Source of the DNA: a bacterium | Lineage (GTDB): Bacteria > Vulcanimicrobiota > Xenobia > Xenobiales > JADMJV01 | Direction of reading: 5' to 3' | NCBI GenBank assembly: GCA_018780265.1 | Contig: JADMJV010000143.1 | Location: forward strand, 6,951-58,292 | Length of the DNA stretch: 51,342 bases | Part shown: positions 33,366-40,758 of the stretch, piece after piece | Layout: every line of letters begins with the position of its first letter | Numbering within the stretch: the first letter of the stretch is position 1 | Notes under the pieces: model-generated | What the model saw: the letters and a program-made list of their open reading frames with translations, nothing else | Told to the model about the DNA's origin: nothing | The model's database searches: none | Program-made: the position numbers and the translations under genes

Positions 33366-34537
33366 GCACTCAAAAAGTCGTTTTGCTCGGCGGAGCAGGG
33401 GCCATGGGGGCCATCACCCTGAAGGACCTGTTTGAAACCAGCCCCTTTGATATCGTGGTGGCCGACTACAACCTGGCGGCGGCCCAACAGGTGGCCGACA
33501 GCTACCAATCGCCTCGGGTGCGGGCGGTTCAGTGCGATGTGCGCGACATCCAGGCCACCGCCGCCATGATGAGGGGGTCCTTTGCGGTTATCAACTCGGT
33601 GCAGTATCAGCTCAATCTAGAAGTAATGCAGGCGGCTCTTTTGGCCGGCTGCCACTACACCGACCTGGGTGGCCTGTTTCATATGACCTTGAAGCAACTA
33701 TCCTTGCATCAGCAATTTTTGGACCAGGGACTGCTCGCCTTAATCGGCATGGGTGCGGCCCCGGGCACCACCAACCTGCTGGCACGCATGGCCGCCGACG
33801 AAATGGACGAAGTGCACGAGATCCACTGTCAGGTGGCCGGAGTCGATCTGAATGTGGGGGAGGATGACGGAGGACTGGCCTCTTCCTACTCGATTCAGAC
33901 AATCTTGGAGGAGGCCAGCCGACCGGCGGCCGTCTTTCATAAGGGCCGCATGACTTTTGTGGAGGCCATGAGCGGAGCCTGCGCGGTAAGCTTCCCTGGC
34001 CCGGTGGGTACTCAGGTTCCGGCCTTTACCATCCATTCCGAGGTGGCCACCCTGCCTACCAGTTACGCCGCCAAAGGCTTGAAAGAATGCACCTTTGCCA
34101 TCGCCTTCGATAAGGATTTCACCGATAAACTGCGTTTTCTCAGCGCCATCGGTATCAATTCGCTAGAGCCCATCTCGGTGAAAGGTCAGCAGGTGGTGCC
34201 TCAGGAGGTCTTGCTGGCGGTATTGGGTCGGTTGCCCAGGCCCCCGGCCGATCCGCGTCCGCCTAGCCAGGTGGAGGTGGTCCGTTCGCGGGTGAAAGGG
34301 GTCAAGGGTGGCCGACCTGTGACCGCGACTGTGGATCTTTACGTGACGGGCATTCCCCAATGGGGATTGGGGACCGATGTGGATACCGGTTGTCCACCCT
34401 CGATTGTGATTCAGATGTTGGCCCAAGGCCTGATTACAGGCCGCGGAGTGCTGCCGGCCGAGCTCTGCGTTCCCGTAGAACCTTACTTTGCGGAGCACGC
34501 TAAACGGAACATGGAAGTGCGCAAGAGCTATGAGTAA
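33362..34537 (+). CDS. saccharopine dehydrogenase-like oxidoreductase
   Basis: 391 residues, 4-base overlap with the aldehyde dehydrogenase. The N-terminal Rossmann fold begins KVVLLGGAGAMG (loop GGAGAMG, residues 10-16); the substrate domain has the family phrases INSVQYQLNLEVMQAALLAGCHYTDLGG and MGAAPGTTNLLAR. These fit the saccharopine dehydrogenase/lysine 6-dehydrogenase/carboxynorspermidine-type family, which acts on amino groups of lysine-, diamine- or related substrates. With an aldehyde dehydrogenase alongside, a two-step oxidation of an amine or amino acid via a semialdehyde is plausible (inference). Confidence 0.88.
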   Translation: MSTQKVVLLGGAGAMGAITLKDLFETSPFDIVVADYNLAAAQQVADSYQSPRVRAVQCDVRDIQATAAMMRGSFAVINSVQYQLNLEVMQAALLAGCHYTDLGGLFHMTLKQLSLHQQFLDQGLLALIGMGAAPGTTNLLARMAADEMDEVHEIHCQVAGVDLNVGEDDGGLASSYSIQTILEEASRPAAVFHKGRMTFVEAMSGACAVSFPGPVGTQVPAFTIHSEVATLPTSYAAKGLKECTFAIAFDKDFTDKLRFLSAIGINSLEPISVKGQQVVPQEVLLAVLGRLPRPPADPRPPSQVEVVRSRVKGVKGGRPVTATVDLYVTGIPQWGLGTDVDTGCPPSIVIQMLAQGLITGRGVLPAELCVPVEPYFAEHAKRNMEVRKSYE

Positions 34538-34700
34538 TCCCGCCTTCGAGGCGGCCCTGCGTCTGGAGTTGGAGAAGCGGATCGCGGAGATCTCGGCCTA
34601 TACCGACCAGGACTTTGGGCGCATTGGAGCCGGGGAATGGCTTTGCTTTTGCCTGATCGGAGTGGTGCTACCCATCCTGGTGGTCTGGTTGGCCGCATGA
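34530..34700 (+). CDS. 56-residue single-span membrane peptide
   Basis: 56 residues. The ATG at 34530 overlaps the previous stop by 8 bases and the stop overlaps the transporter ATG by 4, so it is translationally locked between dehydrogenase and transporter. A charged amphipathic helix (FEAALRLELEKRIAEISAY) precedes one membrane span (WLCFCLIGVVLPILVVWLAA). No family recognised. The placement suggests an accessory subunit of the transporter, similar in layout to small auxiliary subunits of other secondary transporters; this is inference. Confidence 0.75.
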   Translation: MSNPAFEAALRLELEKRIAEISAYTDQDFGRIGAGEWLCFCLIGVVLPILVVWLAA

Positions 34701-36139
34701 CTCATCTCAGCATTGAGGAGCGCATCCGCGAAGAGGCTCTCTTCGGTCGCCTGCCGCTGCTCAAGGGTGAGCGAGAATATTCGACCCGAGGCATCATTTC
34801 CACCGGCTTTACCTATGCCGTAGCCGCCTGGTGCTTTTTGATCGGAGGCTATTCGGCCAACGTGGTAGGAGCGGTTCAGGGCCTGATCACCCTGATCTGC
34901 GGTTGCACCATTGGCGTGATCGTGTCGGCGGCGGCTTCGGCGCTGGCCTGTAACCGTTACGGACTGGAGCAGATCGACTACACCAAGTCTTGTTTCGGTC
35001 AGCGTGGAGCCCGTTTCATTCTGATATTTTACATCATCAACCAGATCGGTTGGACGGGCATGATTTTGGTGATGTTTGGGACCGGCGTCACCAATGTGGC
35101 TCACGGATTGGGAATGGGCGGCGGGGAAAACCTGATTCGAATCTGCGTACTGGCCGGCCTGCTGGTGGGCTACTGGGTGATCAACCGCGGAGTCCACGTG
35201 CTCAATGTGTTCAACAGCGTGGTCTTTCCCGGACTGCTGGTGGTGACGTGTTTTCTCTACTATGCTATCTTTAAGTCCGCCAGTTGGAGCCAGATCTGCC
35301 AGTTAGTGCCACTCAACCCCCTGGAAGACCCCCGTCTCAACTATATCGTCTCGTTCGAGTACGGATTGGGGGCCGGCTTCTCGTGGTGGCCGGGTATCGG
35401 ATTTTTGACCCGCAATACCGACACTCAACGGAACAGTCTCTATCCTCAAGTGCTCACCATGGGCTTTGGGATGGGGGTGGTCTGCTGCACGGGTTTGCTG
35501 GCCGGGCTGCAGTTTCGCTCATCCGACCCTACCATCTGGATGATCAAAGTAGGGGGACCGTTGTTCGGAGTGCTCTCGCTGCTGCTGGTGGCCGTGGCCA
35601 ATGTCTCGGCCAGCGCCATGATGATGTACACTGCCGCCCTGGCCCTGCGACATCTATACGGGTTGCGGGCCTTGCCCTGGGCCAAACTGACCATGTTGGG
35701 CTTTTTACCGGTGCTGGCTTATGTGGCGTTCCCGACGGCCCTGTATGAGAAAGGCAACTCCTTCCTGACCTACAATGCCACCATGTTTGGTCCGATTTCA
35801 GCCGTCCTGCTGGTCGATTACTTCTGGCTGCGCCGCCAGCGTCTGAACGTGTCCCAGATTTTCGAGGATTCGCCCGAAGGCCATTACTGGTTTTGGAAAG
35901 GCTTCAATGTGCCCGCGCTGGTGTCGGTGGCATCGGGGATTTTGCTCTATATCTACCTGCTTGACCCCATGACCACCACTCCCCATGGCCCGGTCAAGAT
36001 CCTCACCGCCTCCGGCCCGGCCGTAGTCGTTCCCATGTTGCTGTATGCCCTGCTGGCTCAATTTTGTCTGATCGGCAAAGGCCAGGGCGGTTACCAGGCC
36101 GACACACAACCGGTGGCCTTGCGTCAGCCCAATCTGTGA
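34697..36139 (+). CDS. NCS1-family nucleobase/cation symporter
   Basis: 480 residues with about 12 spans. Family cues: the cytosolic start LSIEERIREEALFGRLPL, then GIISTGFTYAVAAWCFLIGGY, RYGLEQIDYTKSCFGQRGAR, INQIGWTGMILVMFG and the later WWPGIGFLTRNTDT and YNATMFGPISAVLLVDYFWLRR, which are typical of NCS1 (codB/purine-hydantoin-type) transporters driven by Na+ or H+. Substrates in the family include purines, pyrimidines, hydantoins and thiamine-like compounds. The partners here are amine/aldehyde dehydrogenases rather than nucleobase enzymes, so a different substrate is likely. The ATG overlaps the small peptide stop. Confidence 0.88.
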   Translation: MTHLSIEERIREEALFGRLPLLKGEREYSTRGIISTGFTYAVAAWCFLIGGYSANVVGAVQGLITLICGCTIGVIVSAAASALACNRYGLEQIDYTKSCFGQRGARFILIFYIINQIGWTGMILVMFGTGVTNVAHGLGMGGGENLIRICVLAGLLVGYWVINRGVHVLNVFNSVVFPGLLVVTCFLYYAIFKSASWSQICQLVPLNPLEDPRLNYIVSFEYGLGAGFSWWPGIGFLTRNTDTQRNSLYPQVLTMGFGMGVVCCTGLLAGLQFRSSDPTIWMIKVGGPLFGVLSLLLVAVANVSASAMMMYTAALALRHLYGLRALPWAKLTMLGFLPVLAYVAFPTALYEKGNSFLTYNATMFGPISAVLLVDYFWLRRQRLNVSQIFEDSPEGHYWFWKGFNVPALVSVASGILLYIYLLDPMTTTPHGPVKILTASGPAVVVPMLLYALLAQFCLIGKGQGGYQADTQPVALRQPNL

Positions 36140-36190
36140 GCAGACCGAAAGAGCAGGGTCGAGGGCCGCCTCGCGAGAATTCGCATCGGT

Positions 36191-37603
36191 ATGTTTCGCC
36201 TGATTCTTCTCGTTCTGCTCACTTTGTCGGGTTCGATCTGGGCTCAGTCCCCTCGCCCAAGAGTGGTAGTGGTCGGCGGGGGATTGGCGGGTCTGATCAC
36301 CTGTTGGCGCCTGGAACAGAAAGGTTACACCGTGTGCCTTTTGGAGAGTAGCGACCGACTGGGGGGCCGGGTGGGTACCGCGCACTACCCCAACGACCTC
36401 ACCGCCGAGTATGGGATGCAGGAACTGTGGGAGAAGAGTCCGTTGTTGGGCATTGTCCAGGAGTTGGGTCTGAAGCTTGAGTCCACCGATGATCCCTTCT
36501 CCAGTTTGATCATCGATGACCGGCTCTACGCCTTCACCGAAGACTCCCGCCAGGCCTACTTTGACAAGCTATTTTCACCAGCCGAACGCAAGCAGTTTGA
36601 GGCCGCCCTTCAGGAGATGGAAAGTGTCTACACGGAGGCGACCAGTAAGGGACTGACCCCACGGATCAAAAAACTCCAGGATCAGTCCTATGCTGACTGG
36701 CTTCAGTCGCGCAAGTTGGCGCCCAAGGTTGCCCAGGCTTTGCGCTTGACCATTGAAGTCGAACTTGCCACCGTGGCCGAGCGCTTCAGTGCGCTCTCGG
36801 CCATCCTGGAATACCGGACCTTCCTGTTTGGAGGTGAGAAGAATTACCATGTGCCCGGCGGCAACGACGTCATCATTGCTCGCCTGGCCGAAGCCATCAG
36901 GGGCCCTAAGATCACGGGGGCACAGGTTACCCATGTAGTGCGTCGCCAGGTGAATGGAAAATTGGCGGCAGAAGTGCGCTACCTGAGGAACTCCACCCTG
37001 CAAACCGTGGAAGCCGAGGCGGTGGTGCTGACGGTCCCATGGGTCATGCTCCATCAGATTCAGTGCGAGCCGCCCCTGACCAACCCGCAATTGCTGGCGC
37101 TGAGCCGCCTGGGTCGGGGTCAATACACGGTTATTCACATGCTACTGGACCGGGCGGCCGAGAAACTGTGGGCCGAGGCCGACCCTTTCCCGGTGCTGAG
37201 CGGGGGTGAATTGGGTGTGATCTACGGTCCCCACGCGACGGATACCCGAGGTACGGATATCGTTTTCTCGTTCCTGATCTACGGACCCGAAGCCGAGGCC
37301 TACCACATGGCTCCTCGGGACCGCAAGCGGCAGGAAGTGCTGGAGAGCATGGACGCCTACTGGCCGGGGTTCTCGAAGTACGTGAAGAAAGTGGTTTTTT
37401 ACAGCTATCATCCGGCTGCGGTAACCTACTGGCCGCGTGGCCGATCCCCGTTGGACGCAGGCTCGGAAGCCATCCGGACTCCCCATCAGGGGCTGTTTTT
37501 GGCAGGCGACTGGACGGAGAGCAGCCACGCCGAAGGGGCGGTGCGCTCGGCTATGCTGGCGGTGGATCAGGTGGACCGGTTTCTCAAGGCTTCTCGCCCC
37601 TGA
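36191..37603 (+). CDS. exported flavin amine oxidase
   Basis: 470 residues. Signal peptide MFRLILLVLLTLSGSIWAQS, then the FAD Rossmann motif VVVVGGGLAGL (residues 25-35), the LLESSDRLGGRVGT signature and the C-terminal GLFLAGDWTESSHAEGAVRSA flavin loop of the amine oxidase/protoporphyrinogen oxidase family. Substrate unknown: mono- or polyamines or an amino acid. A Sec signal on an FAD enzyme is unusual, since flavin is normally loaded before Tat export; no twin arginine is visible. It lies 51 bases after the NCS1 gene and converges on a cytochrome c that could take its electrons. Confidence 0.88.
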   Translation: MFRLILLVLLTLSGSIWAQSPRPRVVVVGGGLAGLITCWRLEQKGYTVCLLESSDRLGGRVGTAHYPNDLTAEYGMQELWEKSPLLGIVQELGLKLESTDDPFSSLIIDDRLYAFTEDSRQAYFDKLFSPAERKQFEAALQEMESVYTEATSKGLTPRIKKLQDQSYADWLQSRKLAPKVAQALRLTIEVELATVAERFSALSAILEYRTFLFGGEKNYHVPGGNDVIIARLAEAIRGPKITGAQVTHVVRRQVNGKLAAEVRYLRNSTLQTVEAEAVVLTVPWVMLHQIQCEPPLTNPQLLALSRLGRGQYTVIHMLLDRAAEKLWAEADPFPVLSGGELGVIYGPHATDTRGTDIVFSFLIYGPEAEAYHMAPRDRKRQEVLESMDAYWPGFSKYVKKVVFYSYHPAAVTYWPRGRSPLDAGSEAIRTPHQGLFLAGDWTESSHAEGAVRSAMLAVDQVDRFLKASRP

Positions 37604-37916
37604 GAACTTTTAGATAGTCCACCAGAGCCCCTCGCTGAGCTTCGTCGAGCTTGTCGCCAAAGGCATCCATGGGCGTGCCCGGCAGACCCTTGGTAATCAC
37701 TTTGAGGACAGCTTTGTCGGTAGTTCCTCGCTTGTAGGTGGGGGCAGCCAGACTGCTGGGCTTAGAGTCATAGTAGGCGGCATCAGGACCGTCCCCCAAA
37801 CCCTTGACCCCGTGACAGCCGGCGCACCAGGTTGTGTAGAGGGCCTTGCCGTCAGGCGCCGCCCAGGCGAGCGATGTGGAGAGAGCGAGTGCGGTGAAAA
37901 AAACGGTGCGAAGCAT
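37584..37916 (-). CDS. periplasmic mono-heme cytochrome c
   Basis: 110 residues from ATG 37916, giving a signal peptide (MLRTVFFTALALSTSLAWAA). Class I cytochrome c with CAGCH (Cys31, Cys34, His35), and a likely axial Met in GLPGTPMDAFGDKL, followed by a C-terminal helix (EAQRGALVDYLKVL). One heme. The end overlaps the convergent amine oxidase by 20 bases. It may carry electrons from a periplasmic dehydrogenase. Confidence 0.92.
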   Translation of the reverse strand: MLRTVFFTALALSTSLAWAAPDGKALYTTWCAGCHGVKGLGDGPDAAYYDSKPSSLAAPTYKRGTTDKAVLKVITKGLPGTPMDAFGDKLDEAQRGALVDYLKVLRGEKP

Positions 37917-37991
37917 GAGCCCTGATTCGCAGTATGTCTTAAAGGTTCCCCTTAGGGCGCCCATTGGAGTCGATGGAGAGTTCAATGCTGC

Positions 37992-38011
37992 TCCCGGACA
38001 ATCCCGGACAA
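37992..38011. repeat. 10-bp perfect tandem duplication
   Basis: TCCCGGACAA occurs twice back to back (37992-38001 and 38002-38011), ending two bases before the -35 of the candidate pilin promoter. Directly repeated 10-mers on the same DNA face are often binding sites for an activator; it could also be chance. Confidence 0.6.
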
Positions 38012-38013
38012 AG

Positions 38014-38042
38014 TTGGCAGTGCGGTCAAATTTGTGATAAAC
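38014..38042 (+). promoter_or_regulatory. candidate sigma-70 promoter of the pilin-like operon
   Basis: TTGGCA at 38014-38019 and ATAAAC at 38037-38042 are 17 bases apart, with the ATG at 38051. The very short leader (few bases) makes leaderless or near-leaderless translation necessary if correct. Sequence match only. Confidence 0.3.
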
Positions 38043-38050
38043 ATAACTCT

Positions 38051-39598
38051 ATGCTGAACCGACGACGGGGTTCATATCTTTTGCTGGCACTGTTTTTTAC
38101 GATTGTGGCAGGCACTGCTGCGCTCATTCTGCTCGAATTGCTCCCCAGTGAAGCCAGCTCGCTGCGCGTGGCACGCCGTGATGTGGAGGCCACTCAAGCT
38201 GCCGACGCAGGAGTGCGCGACTGCATGGCCTGGATCTCGTTCCAGTTGAAGAACAACATTGAGCCGCTCTCAACTCCCACGCTGGCACGCAGCGGAACCA
38301 TCGGCAGTTGGAATTGGCAAGCGCTTATCAGCGCGGATTCGCAGACCCCACCCAACCCTCAGGTGGGCATTCGTATGTATAAAGTTGAATCGACGGCCCG
38401 ATGGGATAGCATTCCCAAGCGCAAGATCGTGTGCTGGCTGCAGGCTGGCACCAGCTTTAGTAAGTATGCTGCGTTTACGCACGTCACCCCGCCTCCCGGC
38501 TGGACCAGTTTTATCCTGCGCGACAATCAGACTGCCGTCGACGGGTCGTTTCGCACCAACGGTGTTTTGAAGCTCGACATACCGCCCGCCTATTTTGGCT
38601 CGGCCTTTCCCGCCAACCGTTCCTTCCTGGGAATGGTCACAGCGTCGGGGTCGAGCGGAAGCGGAGACGGGATCACCTATCTCAACGCCAGTCCCAGCAG
38701 CGCCTCAAACTATGACCGAATGAACTCGTTGGGTAAACCAGGTTTTCAAATTGGGGTCTCGCCCATGGCAGTACCCGCCGGTCCGCAGCCTTTTGCCAAT
38801 GCAGCCTGGGGGGGAACCGCCCCGCCAACACCGCCAGTCGGCGTCACCGTGAATCCTGCCGGCGGCATCTTTGTGGATGGAGTGGTTGATTCGCTGGCAC
38901 TGAGCCTGGACGCGGGAGGAAACTCGGTCTACACCATCACCCAGGGCGCGACCGTGACGAAAGTGACGCGTGTCAGTGATACTCCGGTCGGACTCGCGCC
39001 GGTGGGTACTCGATTGGTGCAAGTGGGGGCCTCTCAGTCGGTGGTGCCTGGATTGGGAACGGGTGTGTTTTACGCTACAGGCGATGTTGCCGCTGTGAAT
39101 GGAACGGTGAAAGGAGACAACACCATTGCTACTGACTTTAGTAGCGGCAAAGATATCGAAATCACCGGCAATTTGTTGCGCGATGACACCACGCCTGGGG
39201 CCAAACCTACTTCGACGAGGGACAACCTGGGACTGATCGGGGATCAGGTTCGCATCACGGACAACACCTCCGTGGTGCCGCGCTCCAGCAGCACGACACT
39301 TCGGCTATACGCGGCTATGTACGCCCGAGACCGGTTTCTGGCCGAGCAGGCCGCCAATGTTGCCCTGGGCGTGGGCCGGCTGGAAGTTTTCGGCAGCATT
39401 ATATCCACCAACAACTGGATCACCCAGACTTACAATAGCGTGACCTTTGTGCCGCTATCGGGATTTTCTCACCCGTCAGGAACCGGTACGTTCCGACTGG
39501 TGACCGATCCTAACTCGGGCTTTTTCCCTCCCCCCTTTTTTCCGGCTTCTAGCAACGGGCAAATTGAGATTCGCTATTGGAGGGAGTTCGCGCTTTGA
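38051..39598 (+). CDS. PilX-like pilus assembly protein
   Basis: 515 residues from ATG 38051. The N-terminus MLNRRRGSYLLLALFFTIVAGTAALIL followed by ARRDVEATQAADAGVRDCMAWI is the PilX/GspK-like pattern: short basic leader, one span and an alpha helix leading to an A-D/E-A-G motif, lacking a classical F-x-x-x-E after the glycine. The large C-terminal part is a beta-rich head with G/S/T-rich segments (GNLLRDDTTPGAKPTSTRDN, GVGRLEVFGSIISTNNWITQT). Such proteins start or tip type IV pili or type II pseudopili. First of three overlapping pilin-like genes. Confidence 0.75.
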   Translation: MLNRRRGSYLLLALFFTIVAGTAALILLELLPSEASSLRVARRDVEATQAADAGVRDCMAWISFQLKNNIEPLSTPTLARSGTIGSWNWQALISADSQTPPNPQVGIRMYKVESTARWDSIPKRKIVCWLQAGTSFSKYAAFTHVTPPPGWTSFILRDNQTAVDGSFRTNGVLKLDIPPAYFGSAFPANRSFLGMVTASGSSGSGDGITYLNASPSSASNYDRMNSLGKPGFQIGVSPMAVPAGPQPFANAAWGGTAPPTPPVGVTVNPAGGIFVDGVVDSLALSLDAGGNSVYTITQGATVTKVTRVSDTPVGLAPVGTRLVQVGASQSVVPGLGTGVFYATGDVAAVNGTVKGDNTIATDFSSGKDIEITGNLLRDDTTPGAKPTSTRDNLGLIGDQVRITDNTSVVPRSSSTTLRLYAAMYARDRFLAEQAANVALGVGRLEVFGSIISTNNWITQTYNSVTFVPLSGFSHPSGTGTFRLVTDPNSGFFPPPFFPASSNGQIEIRYWREFAL

Positions 39599-40014
39599 GT
39601 CGCCGCGGGTTTTCGCTGTTGGAAGTCTTGTTAGCCATGGGGGTTATGGCGGTAGGTTTGCTGGCTATTGCGGGGTCAGTGATTTATAGCACTCGTATGG
39701 AGTCGCGTGCAGGCCGTTCGACTCAGGCGTTGCACTTTGCCAATCAGCTAAGTGACCTCAGTAAGCTGTACAATTTGCCCAAGAATTCTCCTATCAACGA
39801 CATGACAGCCGCCCGTGTTGCTCTAAACGCTCCTCCTTTCAGCGCTGAGATATACGCCAACGACCTTTTTCGCAGAAACATCCAGATGAGTTGGGTCAAT
39901 TCCAGTCCCTCCGACTACCGCAACGAACTTTACCAGATCGACGTGACCGTCTATTGGTATGAGAAAAGCAAAGAAGAGAGCATTCGCGTGACCTCTATCC
40001 ATCGAGCTCCGTGA
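39595..40014 (+). CDS. PilV-like minor prepilin
   Basis: 139 residues from a TTG at 39595 whose TTGA overlaps the upstream stop; GGAGGG lies about 11 bases before. The prepilin peptidase site is RRG|FSLLEVLLAMGVM, with the +5 Glu, followed by the pilin helix. This layout is the PilV/GspI type. The head is small (about 110 residues). Leaders this short with RRG are typical of minor pilins. It is processed by a PilD-type peptidase that is not in this window. Confidence 0.88.
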   Translation: MSRRGFSLLEVLLAMGVMAVGLLAIAGSVIYSTRMESRAGRSTQALHFANQLSDLSKLYNLPKNSPINDMTAARVALNAPPFSAEIYANDLFRRNIQMSWVNSSPSDYRNELYQIDVTVYWYEKSKEESIRVTSIHRAP

Positions 40015-40568
40015 CCCGGCGCGCATTTAGCATTGCCGAGGTATTGGTGGCGGCAGGTATCGGCCTGGCCCTGATGGCCTTGGGACTGAGGCTCTTTCTG
40101 CAAATCGGTGCCGCCACCCTGAGTGGGAGTAGTCAACTTGAATTGCAACTAAGCACTCGGGAAACTTTGCGCCGGTTGGTCCCCTATTTGAAAATGGCGA
40201 CCCCTCCCAATTCTCAGCAAACGGCCGTCTACGCCCCCGACATCGGTCAAACCGCCGGCAATGTGGTTTTTTGCAGTCCTGAAGACGTGTTTGATGCATC
40301 GCCTCCGGCTTTTGACCCCAGAAACCCGAGCTACATCCTGTTGCAAGTCCGGTGGGACACGGCAACTCAGAAGTTGATTTTAGAAGACTTTTATAATCCC
40401 ACGCGCAATTCAATTCTGGCCCGCAAAGTGAGCAAGTTTCGCGTCACCCGCAGCCATCGCATCGGTCTGAGGATCGAAGTGGAACGTCAGACCTTGAGCC
40501 GTGATTTGCGGGGCAATCCAAAGACGGTGCGATTTGAACTGTCGGACACATTGCAGCTTCCCGAATAA
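40011..40568 (+). CDS. PilW-like minor prepilin
   Basis: 185 residues from a GTG at 40011 overlapping the previous stop by 4 bases. Cleavage site RRA|FSIAEVLVAAGIGLAL with the +5 Glu; alanine instead of glycine at -1 is tolerated in some pseudopilins. Helix is followed by a typical PilW/GspJ middle (LSTRETLRRLVPYLKM) and a beta head. With the two genes before it, it makes a pilin-like core set (PilX, PilV, PilW types) of a type IV pilus or type II secretion tip. Assembly ATPase and platform genes are elsewhere. Confidence 0.85.
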   Translation: MTRRAFSIAEVLVAAGIGLALMALGLRLFLQIGAATLSGSSQLELQLSTRETLRRLVPYLKMATPPNSQQTAVYAPDIGQTAGNVVFCSPEDVFDASPPAFDPRNPSYILLQVRWDTATQKLILEDFYNPTRNSILARKVSKFRVTRSHRIGLRIEVERQTLSRDLRGNPKTVRFELSDTLQLPE

Positions 40569-40586
40569 TCGGCTTGGTGTGTGCCT

Positions 40587-40672
40587 CTGCCGGAGGGGGT
40601 CGCCGAAGGCACTCGCCGACTGGGGGAAATCACCAAGGCGGGTCGTAATTTCTCTAAACGATCCTTCGGCAG
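40587..40672 (+). promoter_or_regulatory. structured leader with two competing stems
   Basis: CCTTCGGCAG at 40663-40672 can pair with CTGCCGGAGG at 40587-40596 (10 pairs, one G-T) or, through CCTTCGGC (40663-40670), with GCCGAAGG at 40602-40609 (8 perfect pairs). The choices exclude each other. An inner stem CTCGCC (40612-40617) with GGCGGG (40637-40642) encloses GGGGGAAATCACC. The 3' pairing strand touches AGGGAG (40671-40676), the ribosome site of the ORF at 40684. The layout resembles a riboswitch or attenuator, but I match it to no known class. Confidence 0.45.
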
Positions 40673-40683
40673 GGAGTTTGCCC

Positions 40684-40755
40684 ATGTTCAATCTCAGCCA
40701 CAGCCCGGCGAAGGCCTGCATCTGCTTCGTCGTGCGCGGTTACCAGGACTGGTAG
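40684..40755 (+). CDS. 23-codon ORF before, and in frame with, the coiled-coil gene
   Basis: ATG at 40684 with AGGGAG eight bases before; 23 codons (MFNLSHSPAKACICFVVRGY, then QDW) end in a TAG at 40753-40755, two codons before the GTG at 40759 in the same frame. Either a leader peptide whose translation delivers ribosomes to the next start, or a nonsense mutation in the real N-terminus of the coiled-coil protein. The good ribosome site is here rather than at 40759. Confidence 0.45.
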   Translation: MFNLSHSPAKACICFVVRGYQDW

Positions 40756-40758
40756 CCT

